Below, piece by piece: positions 8,057 through 16,021 of a stretch of DNA of 64,000 nucleotides. The notes beneath the pieces are model-generated. The model was not told where the DNA came from. It saw only the letters and a list, made by a program, of their open reading frames with translations, and searched no databases. The DNA lies in assembly GCA_963784135.1 (NCBI GenBank), contig CAWAQG010000008.1:124001-188000 (forward strand). The letters run 5' to 3'. A program made the translations under genes and the position numbers. Within the stretch, counting starts at the first letter, position 1, and each line of letters starts with the position of its first letter. The stretch is from JADFXI01 sp963784135. Lineage in GTDB: Bacteria; Nitrospirota; Thermodesulfovibrionia; Thermodesulfovibrionales; Dissulfurispiraceae.

Positions 8057-9019
8057 GTGATCGGCGTGATACTTTTAAACCTGGGCGGTCCTGACTCCAT
8101 CGATGCTGTCAGGCCGTTTCTCTATAATCTTTTTTCGGACAGAGACATAATCAGGCTCGGTCCCCCATTCCTCCAGAAACCGATAGCCGCTCTTATAATC
8201 GGGATAAAGCTCAGAAAGACGCTGGCTGCCTATAACCTGATAGGGGGCAAGTCCCCTCTGCATGATATTACTTCAGCTCAGGCTAAGGCGCTCGAAGAAA
8301 ATCTCAACAGCACCGCGTCTCCGCGTCAGGCAAAATTCAGGGTATGCGTCGGTATGCGTTACTGGCATCCATTTACTGAAGAGAGCCTCGGGCAGCTGTA
8401 TGAAGAAGGGACAAAAAGAATAATCGCGCTGAGCCTTTATCCGCACTACTCTGTTGCGACAACCGGTTCTTCAATTAAGCATTTCAAAGATGCTGCTGCA
8501 AAATATCCTTTTGAATATTCCTGCATCACCTCCTGGTCCACTCACCCTCTGTACATAGACGCCCTCGCAGCACGGATTGAGGAGGGGCTGAAGGGTTTCG
8601 ACGCCAAACCTGCCGTGCTGTTCAGCGCCCACAGTCTTCCGCAGAAAATTGTCACTTCAGGAGATCCATACGTCAATGAAATTCAGGGGACAATTGATGC
8701 GCTCACTAAAAGGCTGGACCTTCAGTGGTACCTCTCCTACCAGAGCAAGACCGGCCCGGTCAAATGGCTCGGGCCCTCTACTGAACAGATGCTCCATGAA
8801 CTTGCCGGCAAAGGAATAAAAAATTTACTCGTTGTGCCCATCAGCTTCGTATCAGACCATATTGAAACTCTGTACGAAATAGATATACTATACAAAGGCA
8901 TGGCAAAGAATCTCGGCATAACGCTCCAGCGCATTGAGTCTCTCAATACTTCTGCCAAATTTATAGAGGCCCTTGAGGATATCGTACTGAAAAATGTGAA
9001 AGACGCCGGATGGATTTGA
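8057..9019 (+). CDS. hemH: Ferrochelatase
   Basis: Ferrochelatase inserts Fe2+ into protoporphyrin IX (or a related porphyrin) at the end of heme synthesis. The 320-aa length is normal for bacterial enzymes. Recognisable signatures are the N-terminal VILLNLGGPDS, the region GMRYWHPFTEE, the catalytic-histidine motif FSAHSLPQKIV and the acidic motif PISFVSDHIETLYEID. The predicted start is GTG with no Shine-Dalgarno, matching a probable leaderless promoter. A HemY-like oxidase follows 24 bp downstream, giving the last two heme steps in one transcription unit. Some relatives act on coproporphyrin instead, and sequence alone does not settle the substrate. Confidence 0.95.
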   Translation: MIGVILLNLGGPDSIDAVRPFLYNLFSDRDIIRLGPPFLQKPIAALIIGIKLRKTLAAYNLIGGKSPLHDITSAQAKALEENLNSTASPRQAKFRVCVGMRYWHPFTEESLGQLYEEGTKRIIALSLYPHYSVATTGSSIKHFKDAAAKYPFEYSCITSWSTHPLYIDALAARIEEGLKGFDAKPAVLFSAHSLPQKIVTSGDPYVNEIQGTIDALTKRLDLQWYLSYQSKTGPVKWLGPSTEQMLHELAGKGIKNLLVVPISFVSDHIETLYEIDILYKGMAKNLGITLQRIESLNTSAKFIEALEDIVLKNVKDAGWI

Positions 9020-9043
9020 GTTAATAAACAGGAGAGGGGACAC

Positions 9044-10243
9044 ATGCCTACATATGAAGTCATCGTAATCGGGGCCGGCATAAGCGGATTAAGTTTTGCT
9101 CACTATTGCGGCAGGGAGGGGATGAGGACTCTTGTAATCGAAAAGGATGGACATGTCGGCGGCACACTGCATTCCCATCGCTTTGAAGACGCCGATGGAT
9201 TTTGGTTAGAACTTGGCGCCCATACCTGTTACAACTCATATCGCAACCTAATAGGTATTGTAGAGAATTGCAGCATTCTCAATCAGTTGATTGCTCGTGA
9301 GAAAGTGCCGTTCAAAATGTTTGTTGACGGCCGAATAAAATCCATCCCGTCACAGCTCAATTTTTTAGAGATCCTCCTCTCAGCGCCCCGCTTGTTTACC
9401 CTCAGGCAAGAAGGTCAAAGTGTTGAATCATACTATTCCAGAATCGTCGGCTGCGCGAACTTCGAGCGGGTCATCGGTCCTGCCATGAATGCCGTGTTAT
9501 CTCAAAAAGCAAATGATTTTCCGGCGGACATGATCTTCAAAAAACGACCCCGGAGAAAAGATATCATAAAGAAATTCACCCTGACAGACGGTCTTCAGGT
9601 AATTGCCGACGCTGTCGCTTTACAAAAAAATATCGACATTATTAAAGAAAAAGAAGTGCGTGCGATAAAATCCAAAGGACATGGTTTCGAGATCGCTACC
9701 GACAACGAACTTTACTATTCGGACATCATGGCCATGGCAACCCCTGCATCTGCAGCAGCACGGCTCTTGCAAGAACCCTTCCCCGGCGTATCGGCAAAAT
9801 TGTCACAAATCAAGGTTGAAGCGGTCGAATCGGTAGGAACAGCTATCGGGAACGAGATGGTTTCTATCGCACCGGTTGCAGGACTGATTCCTTCTTCCGA
9901 CAGTTTCTACTCTGTTGTCACCAGAGATACTGTTCGTCATTGCAAGTATAGAGGCTTTACGTTCCATTTCAAACCCGGCCTTGTAAGCCGCGAAGCCAGG
10001 CTCACTCGTATCGCCGAGGTGCTCGGCGTGAAGCCGGAACAGCTTGAGCATGTTGTGGAAAAAGTGAATTTTGTCCCGTCACTTAAAGTCGGCCATAACA
10101 TTTTGGTCAGAGCTATAGATAAATCGATAGCAGGCAGCCGTCTCTTCCTGACAGGAAATTACTTCGACGGCATGGCAATAGAAGACTGTGTCACACGTTC
10201 GCTTAATGAGTTCCAGCGCCTGAAGGCCCTGGTCCGCGTCTAA
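9044..10243 (+). CDS. hemY: FAD-dependent protoporphyrinogen/coproporphyrinogen oxidase-like (HemY type)
   Basis: The 399-aa flavoprotein begins with a Rossmann dinucleotide-binding motif, VIVIGAGISGL, followed by the second FAD motif VIEKDGHVGGTLHS. The C-terminal end RLFLTGNYFDGMAIEDCV is the typical FAD-closing segment of this amine-oxidase-like superfamily. Position directly after hemH, with a GAGAGGGG ribosome site, supports a role in oxidising the porphyrinogen before iron insertion. A substrate other than protoporphyrinogen is possible, because the superfamily includes desaturases and amine oxidases. It is slightly shorter than the usual 450-470 residues of HemY. Confidence 0.72.
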   Translation: MPTYEVIVIGAGISGLSFAHYCGREGMRTLVIEKDGHVGGTLHSHRFEDADGFWLELGAHTCYNSYRNLIGIVENCSILNQLIAREKVPFKMFVDGRIKSIPSQLNFLEILLSAPRLFTLRQEGQSVESYYSRIVGCANFERVIGPAMNAVLSQKANDFPADMIFKKRPRRKDIIKKFTLTDGLQVIADAVALQKNIDIIKEKEVRAIKSKGHGFEIATDNELYYSDIMAMATPASAAARLLQEPFPGVSAKLSQIKVEAVESVGTAIGNEMVSIAPVAGLIPSSDSFYSVVTRDTVRHCKYRGFTFHFKPGLVSREARLTRIAEVLGVKPEQLEHVVEKVNFVPSLKVGHNILVRAIDKSIAGSRLFLTGNYFDGMAIEDCVTRSLNEFQRLKALVRV

Positions 10244-10259
10244 GCCTCGCACGGAGGCT
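10243..10259 (+). terminator. Possible weak terminator after hemH-hemY
   Basis: AGCCTC-N5-GAGGCT forms a 6-bp hairpin immediately after the hemY stop, followed by AACAGTTTCTTC. The T-run is short, so termination would be inefficient. Confidence 0.35.
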
Positions 10260-10269
10260 AACAGTTTCT

Positions 10270-10812
10270 TCAGAGGCTGCTGGCTATGACCCGTTTAGTG
10301 TCATCCGCTATAAGATGGCCATCCACCCTTATAGTATGGTTTTTTAACCGGCCCTCCATTTGTCTCTTTGCTGCATGGCAAACTTTCCTCAAAACATCAA
10401 ACCGTTTGCCGTAATAAAGCCAGGGGAAAAGGTCATTGATGTCAGCGGTTTTAAACGGCTGGAGTTCCTGCGTGCCGACTCCGGAATTTTTGAGAAGAAT
10501 AAACGCATCGCCCGCATCAGGACGAGCCGGTTTCCAGGTGGAGACTCTTAAAATATTCTCCCATTTGAGGACTATGTGGATCCTTGACGGGCCTGTTTCA
10601 GGCGCTGCATTGACCGTATCCACCATTGCGAGAATAGTATCAAAGACGTTATCCTGTTCTCCGGCGAGTATATAGACTTCGTCGCTGAAATGAAAGAGCT
10701 CTTTGTGAGCTGTTCGTGAACATTCGCTGTCACAGATAACCAGCTCATGGCTCTCTTTAAGCTTTTCTATGGGACACAGGAGCGGCATACAATTGTAACG
10801 TAATTGTAACAT
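10270..10812 (-). CDS. Hypothetical protein, possibly a degenerate ParA/MinD-like domain
   Basis: I do not recognise this 180-aa protein with certainty. The stretch HELVICDSECSRTAHKELFHFSDEVYILAG resembles the part of ParA/MinD-like ATPases where an acidic residue follows a hydrophobic strand. No Walker A motif is present, so if related it is truncated or non-ATPase. The start is uncertain: the ATG at 10812 lacks a strong ribosome site and MPLLCPIEKL, eight codons later, is an alternative. It converges on hemY and sits alone on its strand. The upstream bases contain a repeated TTACAATT. Confidence 0.5.
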   Translation of the reverse strand: MLQLRYNCMPLLCPIEKLKESHELVICDSECSRTAHKELFHFSDEVYILAGEQDNVFDTILAMVDTVNAAPETGPSRIHIVLKWENILRVSTWKPARPDAGDAFILLKNSGVGTQELQPFKTADINDLFPWLYYGKRFDVLRKVCHAAKRQMEGRLKNHTIRVDGHLIADDTKRVIASSL

Positions 10813-10915
10813 TGGCGGGAGTCTCTACCTAATAAATAAATTAAATAGACTTATTAATGCGTTTGTGATTGCTTTCGGAAATAGCCATCAACTCCATAAA
10901 ATAAAGCTTTTCTTC

Positions 10916-10986
10916 TTGTCATTCCCGCTTGTCGGGAATCGCCGTGGTCCGTTCTATAAACGATTCCGGACAAGCCGGAATGACAG
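10916..10986. repeat. Dispersed palindromic repeat, second close copy
   Basis: The arms at 10916-10941 and 10961-10986 are a near-perfect inverted repeat. They have the same GTCATTCC.GCTTGTC.GGAATC arm as the copy at 5132-5208 and a different 19-nt spacer. It lies in the otherwise empty 10813-11152 gap. No promoter or terminator role is evident, although such hairpins may stabilise mRNA ends. Confidence 0.8.
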
Positions 10987-11152
10987 TGCCCCTGGAAAAT
11001 CAAAGACTTTCTGGGGTGGCAATGACAGGCGTTCGGGAACCCTCTAACAAACTAAAGGGTGTCGGGGCAAAGTAGAAATGTCCCATAGGTCTTCTTAATT
11101 AATGATTATGTTAAACTTCGGTAATCAATCTTCATTTATTTACGAGGGTGCT

Positions 11153-11722
11153 ATGAAAAGAATACTGCCTGGCATTCTGACGCTTATAGTTCTTATGAGT
11201 TGCACAACTTCACAGGAGACTGTAAGACACGCTCCCGCGGCTCCCATGCAAGATTATAGTGATATAGCAATCGCAAAATTTGTCTCTCCCGAACTCGCTA
11301 TCGGGCAAAGGGTAAGTGAGCGGTTCGCAGTAAAGTTCGCCGAAGCCGGCTTCACGGTGACACACCATGAAAAACTTGAAAAAAAGTACGGCAAAGAAGT
11401 TTTGACCTCTCCAGAACTGACGCCGGCTGACCAGTCCGTACTGCACTCAGCCGGCATTAAAGCAGTGCTGTACGGGACAATTGACCGTTATGAGTGTCTG
11501 ACCAGGAAAAAATGGGCCTGGTCCGGATTTACGCCGGAACGGGTCGATATCGATTTCTGCAGCGCCTCGCTTTCGATAAAAGTAGTTGATTCTGCTGAGG
11601 GCAAGACAGTTTGGCAGACCCAGGGGGCCGATTCAGAAGAGGGGGAGGGCATGACCGCGCGCATGGTGCTGGAAAGGGTGCTTACGAGGATAGAAGATGA
11701 AATCCCCAAAATCAACAAATAG
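11153..11722 (+). CDS. Putative outer-membrane lipoprotein
   Basis: The 189-aa protein starts MKRILPGILTLIVLMSC. This is a short signal peptide ending in a lipobox (LMSC), so the Cys is expected to be lipidated and the protein anchored in a membrane facing the periplasm. I use the ATG at 11153 because it has a GAGGG site and gives a clean lipoprotein signal. An upstream in-frame ATG at 11102 would bury that signal. The mature part (FVSPELAIGQRVSERFAVKFAEAGF...VLYGTIDRYE) resembles small lipoproteins whose domain relates to CsgG/GNA1162-type assembly factors. This is a weak resemblance and no function is claimed. Confidence 0.72.
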   Translation: MKRILPGILTLIVLMSCTTSQETVRHAPAAPMQDYSDIAIAKFVSPELAIGQRVSERFAVKFAEAGFTVTHHEKLEKKYGKEVLTSPELTPADQSVLHSAGIKAVLYGTIDRYECLTRKKWAWSGFTPERVDIDFCSASLSIKVVDSAEGKTVWQTQGADSEEGEGMTARMVLERVLTRIEDEIPKINK

Positions 11723-11896
11723 CGTACTGAAACTGAAAAAGACAGAACTCGACCTCAGGTCAAATTTTTCGAGCTTGCCTCAAATAAAACACTGCGGGTC
11801 TTCCGAAAGGCAATCCATGCCGCCTTTTCCCCGTAAGCTGCCTCTTTTTCGAGTGCCTTGCTATTCAGCTTTTTTCCATGTCACCTCCTTTCCTGG

Positions 11897-12406
11897 TCAA
11901 TGCTTACCTGCACTCGTTGCGCGTTCTATATCGGATGGCGGCCGTTCAATATATCCGAAAGAACGCGCACCGCTCGATGTGGGTATCGTTGCCCTCTTCA
12001 GATCATTAAGCTGACTGATTAAACCATGGTGTTTAGCTTCATCAGCTATAAGATAGGAAAGCAGAAACCGGGTGAAAAACAGTTCGCTCTTTGCAAAGGC
12101 TGCATCGGCAAGACAGAGTGATTCAGCTTCGGCATCCATATGATTGTTCAGCATATCGGACATTTCATTGAGCTCATCCGGAGAGATACTGATGGCCTCT
12201 TTTGTAATGCTGTCGATAATCATCTGTTGTATGAGCTTGTGTTTTTCGGAATCGTGTTTAATCGATTCCATTATCATTTTTATAAAAGGACTGCCTGCCT
12301 TGCCTATCATCGCATCGGCGCTGCCGATTGCCTTGTCCTCAAGCTTTTGCCACTGCTTCATAAGGTCAATAAACTCTTCTGAACTCTCTGCGGGTCTCCC
12401 TTTCAT
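11897..12406 (-). CDS. Ferritin-like helical protein
   Basis: This 169-aa, almost wholly helical protein shows two ExxH-like sequences in separate helices (HDSEKHK around residue 52 and ADEAKHHG around residue 125). That is the pattern of ferritin/rubrerythrin-type di-iron four-helix bundles. The N-terminal half also has the acidic helix FIDLMKQWQKLEDKA. A role in iron storage or redox sensing fits the nearby hemH, but the iron ligands cannot be verified without alignment. The start ATG has a strong GGGGGTGG site. No partner gene is co-transcribed. Confidence 0.55.
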   Translation of the reverse strand: MKGRPAESSEEFIDLMKQWQKLEDKAIGSADAMIGKAGSPFIKMIMESIKHDSEKHKLIQQMIIDSITKEAISISPDELNEMSDMLNNHMDAEAESLCLADAAFAKSELFFTRFLLSYLIADEAKHHGLISQLNDLKRATIPTSSGARSFGYIERPPSDIERATSAGKH

Positions 12407-12600
12407 GATCCACCCCCTGTTTTTTAGATATTGTTATCTGCTGATGTCCCTTCTTAATAAACATCTACCATAAATAAAATCCGTATGCAACTTTTGATTT
12501 ATTTTGGGAATATCGGTACCCCTCCAGCCTTCGATAATGCGGCTTCCGGCGGCAATAGCCCAGGGTCCCGGGCCTGTCTCAAAAATCCCTCGCGCCTCTT

Positions 12601-13833
12601 TTATTTCCTGCCGAGCAGCGCCAGAGATTCGATATGATATGTCTGGGGAAAGAAATCGATCATGCGAATGGACTCAATCTCATAGTGAACAGATAATTTT
12701 TTCAGGTCCCTGGCGAGCGTCGTCGGGTTACATGATATGTAGGCGATCTTTCCAGGCAGCGCCCTGAGAATGTTATCAGTTGTTCTACCGGTCAGCCCCG
12801 GTCTCGGGGGATCGACAAGGAGCGTATTGACATCTTCGTTAATAACAGCCGCATCCATGGAGGAATTAATGAAAATACAATTTTTAATACCGTTGATCTC
12901 TGCGTTTCTAATGCCGTCCGTGACCGCCTGAGCGCTCTCTTCCACCGCGACTACATAATCGGCGGTCGCGGCAAGGGGAAGAGAAAAATTGCCGGCCCCG
13001 GAGCAGAGGTCCATAACTCTTTTTCCCTTCAATGGCTGAAGTGAGCCTTTAAGAAATCCGACAACTGCCTGGTTCAACGACCAATTGCTCTGAAAAAAGC
13101 TCAACGGCGATACGGTGTAGTTCAGGTTTTCGAGATCAAGCGTCACATACCGCATCCCCAGGCTGATCGCCTTCCTCTGCGGCATCTGTATAACGACCCC
13201 TGAAAAACCGCTGTCTACAAAATCCCGGGAGAGTTTGTTGTAATCCATTTCGTCAGGATGAGCTGTTTTTAACAATGCAAGGGCCCCGCGTCCGAACGAA
13301 ATATGTATTTCTCCGGCAGTCATATTGACCAACAGTGATCTCGCTCTTGCAAGGTATTGATTGACTTCTTCCGACATTAGCGGACAGGCTTTAATATCAA
13401 CGACCTCATGAGATTTCTCCCTGTAAAAACCGGTCCTGCCGAGCGCTATTTTAAACTGTCCCCTGAGCCGGTAGTTCCAGGGACCGGGACCCACAATCGA
13501 TGGGGAAAGTTCCGTTTCCGCCTTTGCTATGCGTTTGATGCAGTCCCTGAGAATTTCCTCTTTAAGCCGGACCTGACGGCTGTAGGCAATATATTGAAGC
13601 TGGCACCCGCCGCACAAACCGAAATAACCGCACTCCGGTATGCGCCTGTCAGGGGAGGGTCTGTGTATTGAAACCGCTGTGCCGAGGCTGTAATCTTTCT
13701 TCTCCTCTTCTATAATTACTTCAGCCGTTTCGCCCGGAATTGCGCCTTTTATCATTACAATCTTCCCGTTCAGCTTGCTGATTGAGCGGCCTCCATACGC
13801 GGGTATCTCAGCTTTCATTGTGACTGCGGACAT
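12601..13833 (-). CDS. rlmD: 23S rRNA (uracil-C5)-methyltransferase, RlmD/RumA family
   Basis: This 410-aa enzyme should use SAM to methylate C5 of a uridine in 23S rRNA (U1939 type). A TRAM-like RNA-binding domain is at the N-terminus. The [4Fe-4S] cysteines CGYFGLCGGC and a later KACPL follow. The C-terminal Rossmann methyltransferase contains DLCSGAGNFSLPLA, DPPRPGL and the catalytic-Cys motif ISCNPTTLARDL. The open frame continues 34 codons upstream, but those codons lie inside IS copy B. The native start is the ATG at 13833 (MSAVTMKAEIPAYGG). The IS end is only 24 nt before that ATG, so the natural upstream region has been displaced. Confidence 0.9.
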   Translation of the reverse strand: MSAVTMKAEIPAYGGRSISKLNGKIVMIKGAIPGETAEVIIEEEKKDYSLGTAVSIHRPSPDRRIPECGYFGLCGGCQLQYIAYSRQVRLKEEILRDCIKRIAKAETELSPSIVGPGPWNYRLRGQFKIALGRTGFYREKSHEVVDIKACPLMSEEVNQYLARARSLLVNMTAGEIHISFGRGALALLKTAHPDEMDYNKLSRDFVDSGFSGVVIQMPQRKAISLGMRYVTLDLENLNYTVSPLSFFQSNWSLNQAVVGFLKGSLQPLKGKRVMDLCSGAGNFSLPLAATADYVVAVEESAQAVTDGIRNAEINGIKNCIFINSSMDAAVINEDVNTLLVDPPRPGLTGRTTDNILRALPGKIAYISCNPTTLARDLKKLSVHYEIESIRMIDFFPQTYHIESLALLGRK

Positions 13834-13840
13834 TTGTTTA

Positions 13841-13869
13841 ATTGTACCATTACCGGCTGTTGTCAACAA
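13841..13869 (-). promoter_or_regulatory. Hybrid IS-end/native promoter for rlmD
   Basis: On the minus strand, TTGTTG (13864-13869) lies inside the end of IS copy B and is followed after 17 nt by TACAAT (13841-13846) outside the IS. TACAAT is 7 nt from the rlmD ATG. An overlapping TTGACA (13861-13866) sits closer, at 14 nt. The IS end therefore may supply the -35 box for the gene. No Shine-Dalgarno is present. Confidence 0.45.
13842..13857. repeat. DR1 partner beside IS copy B (16 bp)
   Basis: TTGTACCATTACCGGC is the reverse complement of DR1 at 5294-5309. It abuts the end of copy B that faces rlmD. Confidence 0.85.
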
Positions 13870-15224
13870 ATAGAGTTGTCCGGTTTTAGAGCAAATAAAC
13901 TGTCCGGTTCTGCAGGGTGGCTGCGCATGGAACATGGCAGTCCACCGATTTCAGTTTTATTAAGGCTTATGCCGCTGCATGTGAGCAAATTGCAATCTCC
14001 TTTCCTTTAGAGTTATAGGCAGCCAGTTTTCTCGGTCCATGAAAGATAGCAAGTCTACCGTCGGGATAACGATGAACGCTTACCTGGACCCTGACGTAAT
14101 GGCAACGATATTGATTTGGCGGGATCTGAAGTTTTAGTCCATCGAACTTTACACAGTTGTCATTGCCGACGGTGCGGTCATACTGTTCGCATAGGATGTC
14201 TTCCAAGGCAGTGCCTGCCCAAGTCACGAACACGCTCTCTGGTTCTTGAGGGATAACGGCGAACTCGGCATTATGGGCCGGCATATATGTACTGGCAAGA
14301 TAATCATTGGCCTGCTTCATCCCAGTGATGCCCGCCATCGCAAGCTCCTTGACCAGCCGATCTTGATGGGTACTGAAGGCTCGCTCAGAACGGCCCCTGG
14401 CTTCAGGAGAATACGCAGGGATCATCTTAATCCCCAGTTGGCTCATTGCACGACCAAACTGGGTAAGACTTGATTTGTCCACTTTCCCTCCAGCCTCCGG
14501 TGTATGCCAATAGTGACTTCCGCGATCCGTATACAACGAAGCAAACAACCCGTGTTGCTCTATAACCTCTTTTACACCCAGAAAGCTGCTTTGTGTGCCT
14601 TCTTCCTTAACAAAAAACATCGAGTAGTGTTCACTGCTGGCATCATCCATCGTCACGATCAAATCCCATAATTTGCCGGGAACCCACTGGTGCCGGGAAC
14701 CATCCTGATGAAGCATCATGCCGATATAGGGAGCCCTGACCCTTCTTTTCCTGTGTGCCCCTTTCAGTGCCCCTTTCGGTACCAATCCCTTTTCCTGGAG
14801 GGTGTTTTTGACCCATGTGTAGCTCCTGTTTCCTTGATGAACTCGGCGATACCAGCTAAAAAAATGCTTGACGTTGAAACCATAATAACGTCCTCTATAA
14901 AGATCCGATAGCGCCATCACTTCGTCAACTGGTGCTCGCAGATGCGATATTTGTCCTAAACGCTTATCTATAAGTCCCTCCATCCCTTTATCCGCATACC
15001 TCAGCAGATATCGCCGAAATGTCCTGTCACAGACACCAAGGAGCATCGCCGCTTCCTCCTGCGTTAGCCGTCCACTCTTCCAGCCCTCATAACCTTCTTC
15101 AAATCTCATTTTCCGTACCTCCTGCAACACCGCCGAACGTTTCATGGATAGCCCCCCTTGCTATCCATATACCACCCGGACAGTTTATGTGCTACAGATA
15201 CGGACAGTTTATCAACTCGCTACA
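13858..15224 (-). mobile_element. Insertion sequence copy B, inverted twin of copy A, 1367 bp
   Basis: The length, the termini (TGTTGTCAAC... to ...CTCGCTACA on the plus strand) and the encoded protein are the same as copy A, in opposite orientation. The identity suggests recent duplication or gene conversion. The flanking repeats do not match each other but match those of copy A crosswise. An identical inverted pair of this size is a substrate for homologous recombination and also a place where short-read assembly may choose the wrong orientation. Confidence 0.92.
13967..15145 (-). CDS. ISNCY-family (IS1202-like) DDE transposase, copy B
   Basis: The 392-residue product is identical to that of copy A: N-terminal helix-turn-helix, then an RNase H-like core with LIVTMDDASSEHY, YTDRGSHYW and SPEARGRSERAF. 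The gene is intact. Confidence 0.92.
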   Translation of the reverse strand: MKRSAVLQEVRKMRFEEGYEGWKSGRLTQEEAAMLLGVCDRTFRRYLLRYADKGMEGLIDKRLGQISHLRAPVDEVMALSDLYRGRYYGFNVKHFFSWYRRVHQGNRSYTWVKNTLQEKGLVPKGALKGAHRKRRVRAPYIGMMLHQDGSRHQWVPGKLWDLIVTMDDASSEHYSMFFVKEEGTQSSFLGVKEVIEQHGLFASLYTDRGSHYWHTPEAGGKVDKSSLTQFGRAMSQLGIKMIPAYSPEARGRSERAFSTHQDRLVKELAMAGITGMKQANDYLASTYMPAHNAEFAVIPQEPESVFVTWAGTALEDILCEQYDRTVGNDNCVKFDGLKLQIPPNQYRCHYVRVQVSVHRYPDGRLAIFHGPRKLAAYNSKGKEIAICSHAAA

Positions 15225-15241
15225 TAAGGAATTGACCATAG
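15225..15241. repeat. DR2 partner beside IS copy B (17 bp)
   Basis: TAAGGAATTGACCATAG is the reverse complement of DR2 at 6677-6693. It lies between IS copy B and the peroxiredoxin gene. Confidence 0.85.
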
Positions 15242-15308
15242 TTGCAGGATGAGCAAAAAAATACTATGCTTTAACATCAGACCATAATTTTTTTACCAGG
15301 AGGTCCTT

Positions 15309-15923
15309 ATGAGTGAAATATGCTGCGGATTAAGGGTGGGGCAGACGGTCCCGGATTTCAAACTCGAAACCTACGAACCGGCAAAGGGTGATTTTGGTGA
15401 AATCAGCCTTGAAATGTTAAAGGCAAACAAGAGATGGACTGTTCTCGTTTTCTATCCTGCGGACTTTACATTCGTATGCGCCACCGAGTTCGCGGCACTG
15501 GCGGAGTTGTACGACCAGTTTAAGGAACACGGGGCTGAGGTCGTAACGGTGAGCACGGACACAAAGTTTGTTCATCTCGCCTGGCAGCGCGAAGAGACGA
15601 TGCTGAAAAACGCCAAATATCCTATGGGCGCCGACCGCACGGGAACAGTGTCAAAGATGTTCGGGGTATATAACAGCGAGACAGGTCTTGACTTCAGGGG
15701 TTCATTTATCATCAGTCCCGAGGGCACTCTTCTGAATGCCGAGGTCAACTTCTACAACATGGGAAGGAATATGGTCGAGCTTTTAAGGAAGGTCAAGGCG
15801 AACATTCACCTTTCGAAGCATGGTGACGAAGCATGCCCCGCAAAGTGGCAGGAGGAAGGAGACAAGACGCTGAAGCCGTCGGCGAAGTTGGTCGGCAAGG
15901 TCTTCGAGTCCTACGAAAAATAG
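15309..15923 (+). CDS. Typical 2-Cys peroxiredoxin (AhpC/TSA family)
   Basis: This 204-aa cytoplasmic enzyme reduces H2O2 and organic peroxides using a redox-active disulfide. The peroxidatic cysteine is C57 in YPADFTFVCATE. The resolving cysteine is C176 in GDEACPAKW, so it is the typical dimeric 2-Cys type resembling AhpC. The start ATG has a strong CAGGAGG site. No AhpF or thioredoxin reductase is adjacent, so the electron donor is elsewhere. IS copy B ends only 84 bp upstream. The native promoter therefore probably spans or abuts the insertion point, and expression may be affected by the IS. Confidence 0.95.
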   Translation: MSEICCGLRVGQTVPDFKLETYEPAKGDFGEISLEMLKANKRWTVLVFYPADFTFVCATEFAALAELYDQFKEHGAEVVTVSTDTKFVHLAWQREETMLKNAKYPMGADRTGTVSKMFGVYNSETGLDFRGSFIISPEGTLLNAEVNFYNMGRNMVELLRKVKANIHLSKHGDEACPAKWQEEGDKTLKPSAKLVGKVFESYEK

Positions 15924-16021
15924 GGGAACTGTTGGCTGTAAATTCGTTGACATTCCGAAACCTGCTGCTATAATTTTTTTATACTTTGTATCATCCAATA
16001 TTTCTAATAGGAGGCTGCGGT

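Noticed and set aside
11723..11896. Possible c-di-GMP-type riboswitch in a structured-looking gap
   Set aside because: The conserved core of GEMM riboswitches could not be laid on either strand, and the region is downstream of both flanking genes.
13834..13935. N-terminal extension of rlmD reaching into IS copy B
   Set aside because: The extra 34 codons are IS terminal sequence; family similarity begins at the TRAM-like region after the ATG at 13833.
5294..15241. Composite transposon formed by IS copies A and B
   Set aside because: The outer flanks (5294-5309 and 15225-15241) do not match each other. The repeats match crosswise, which indicates inversion and not transposition of the whole unit.
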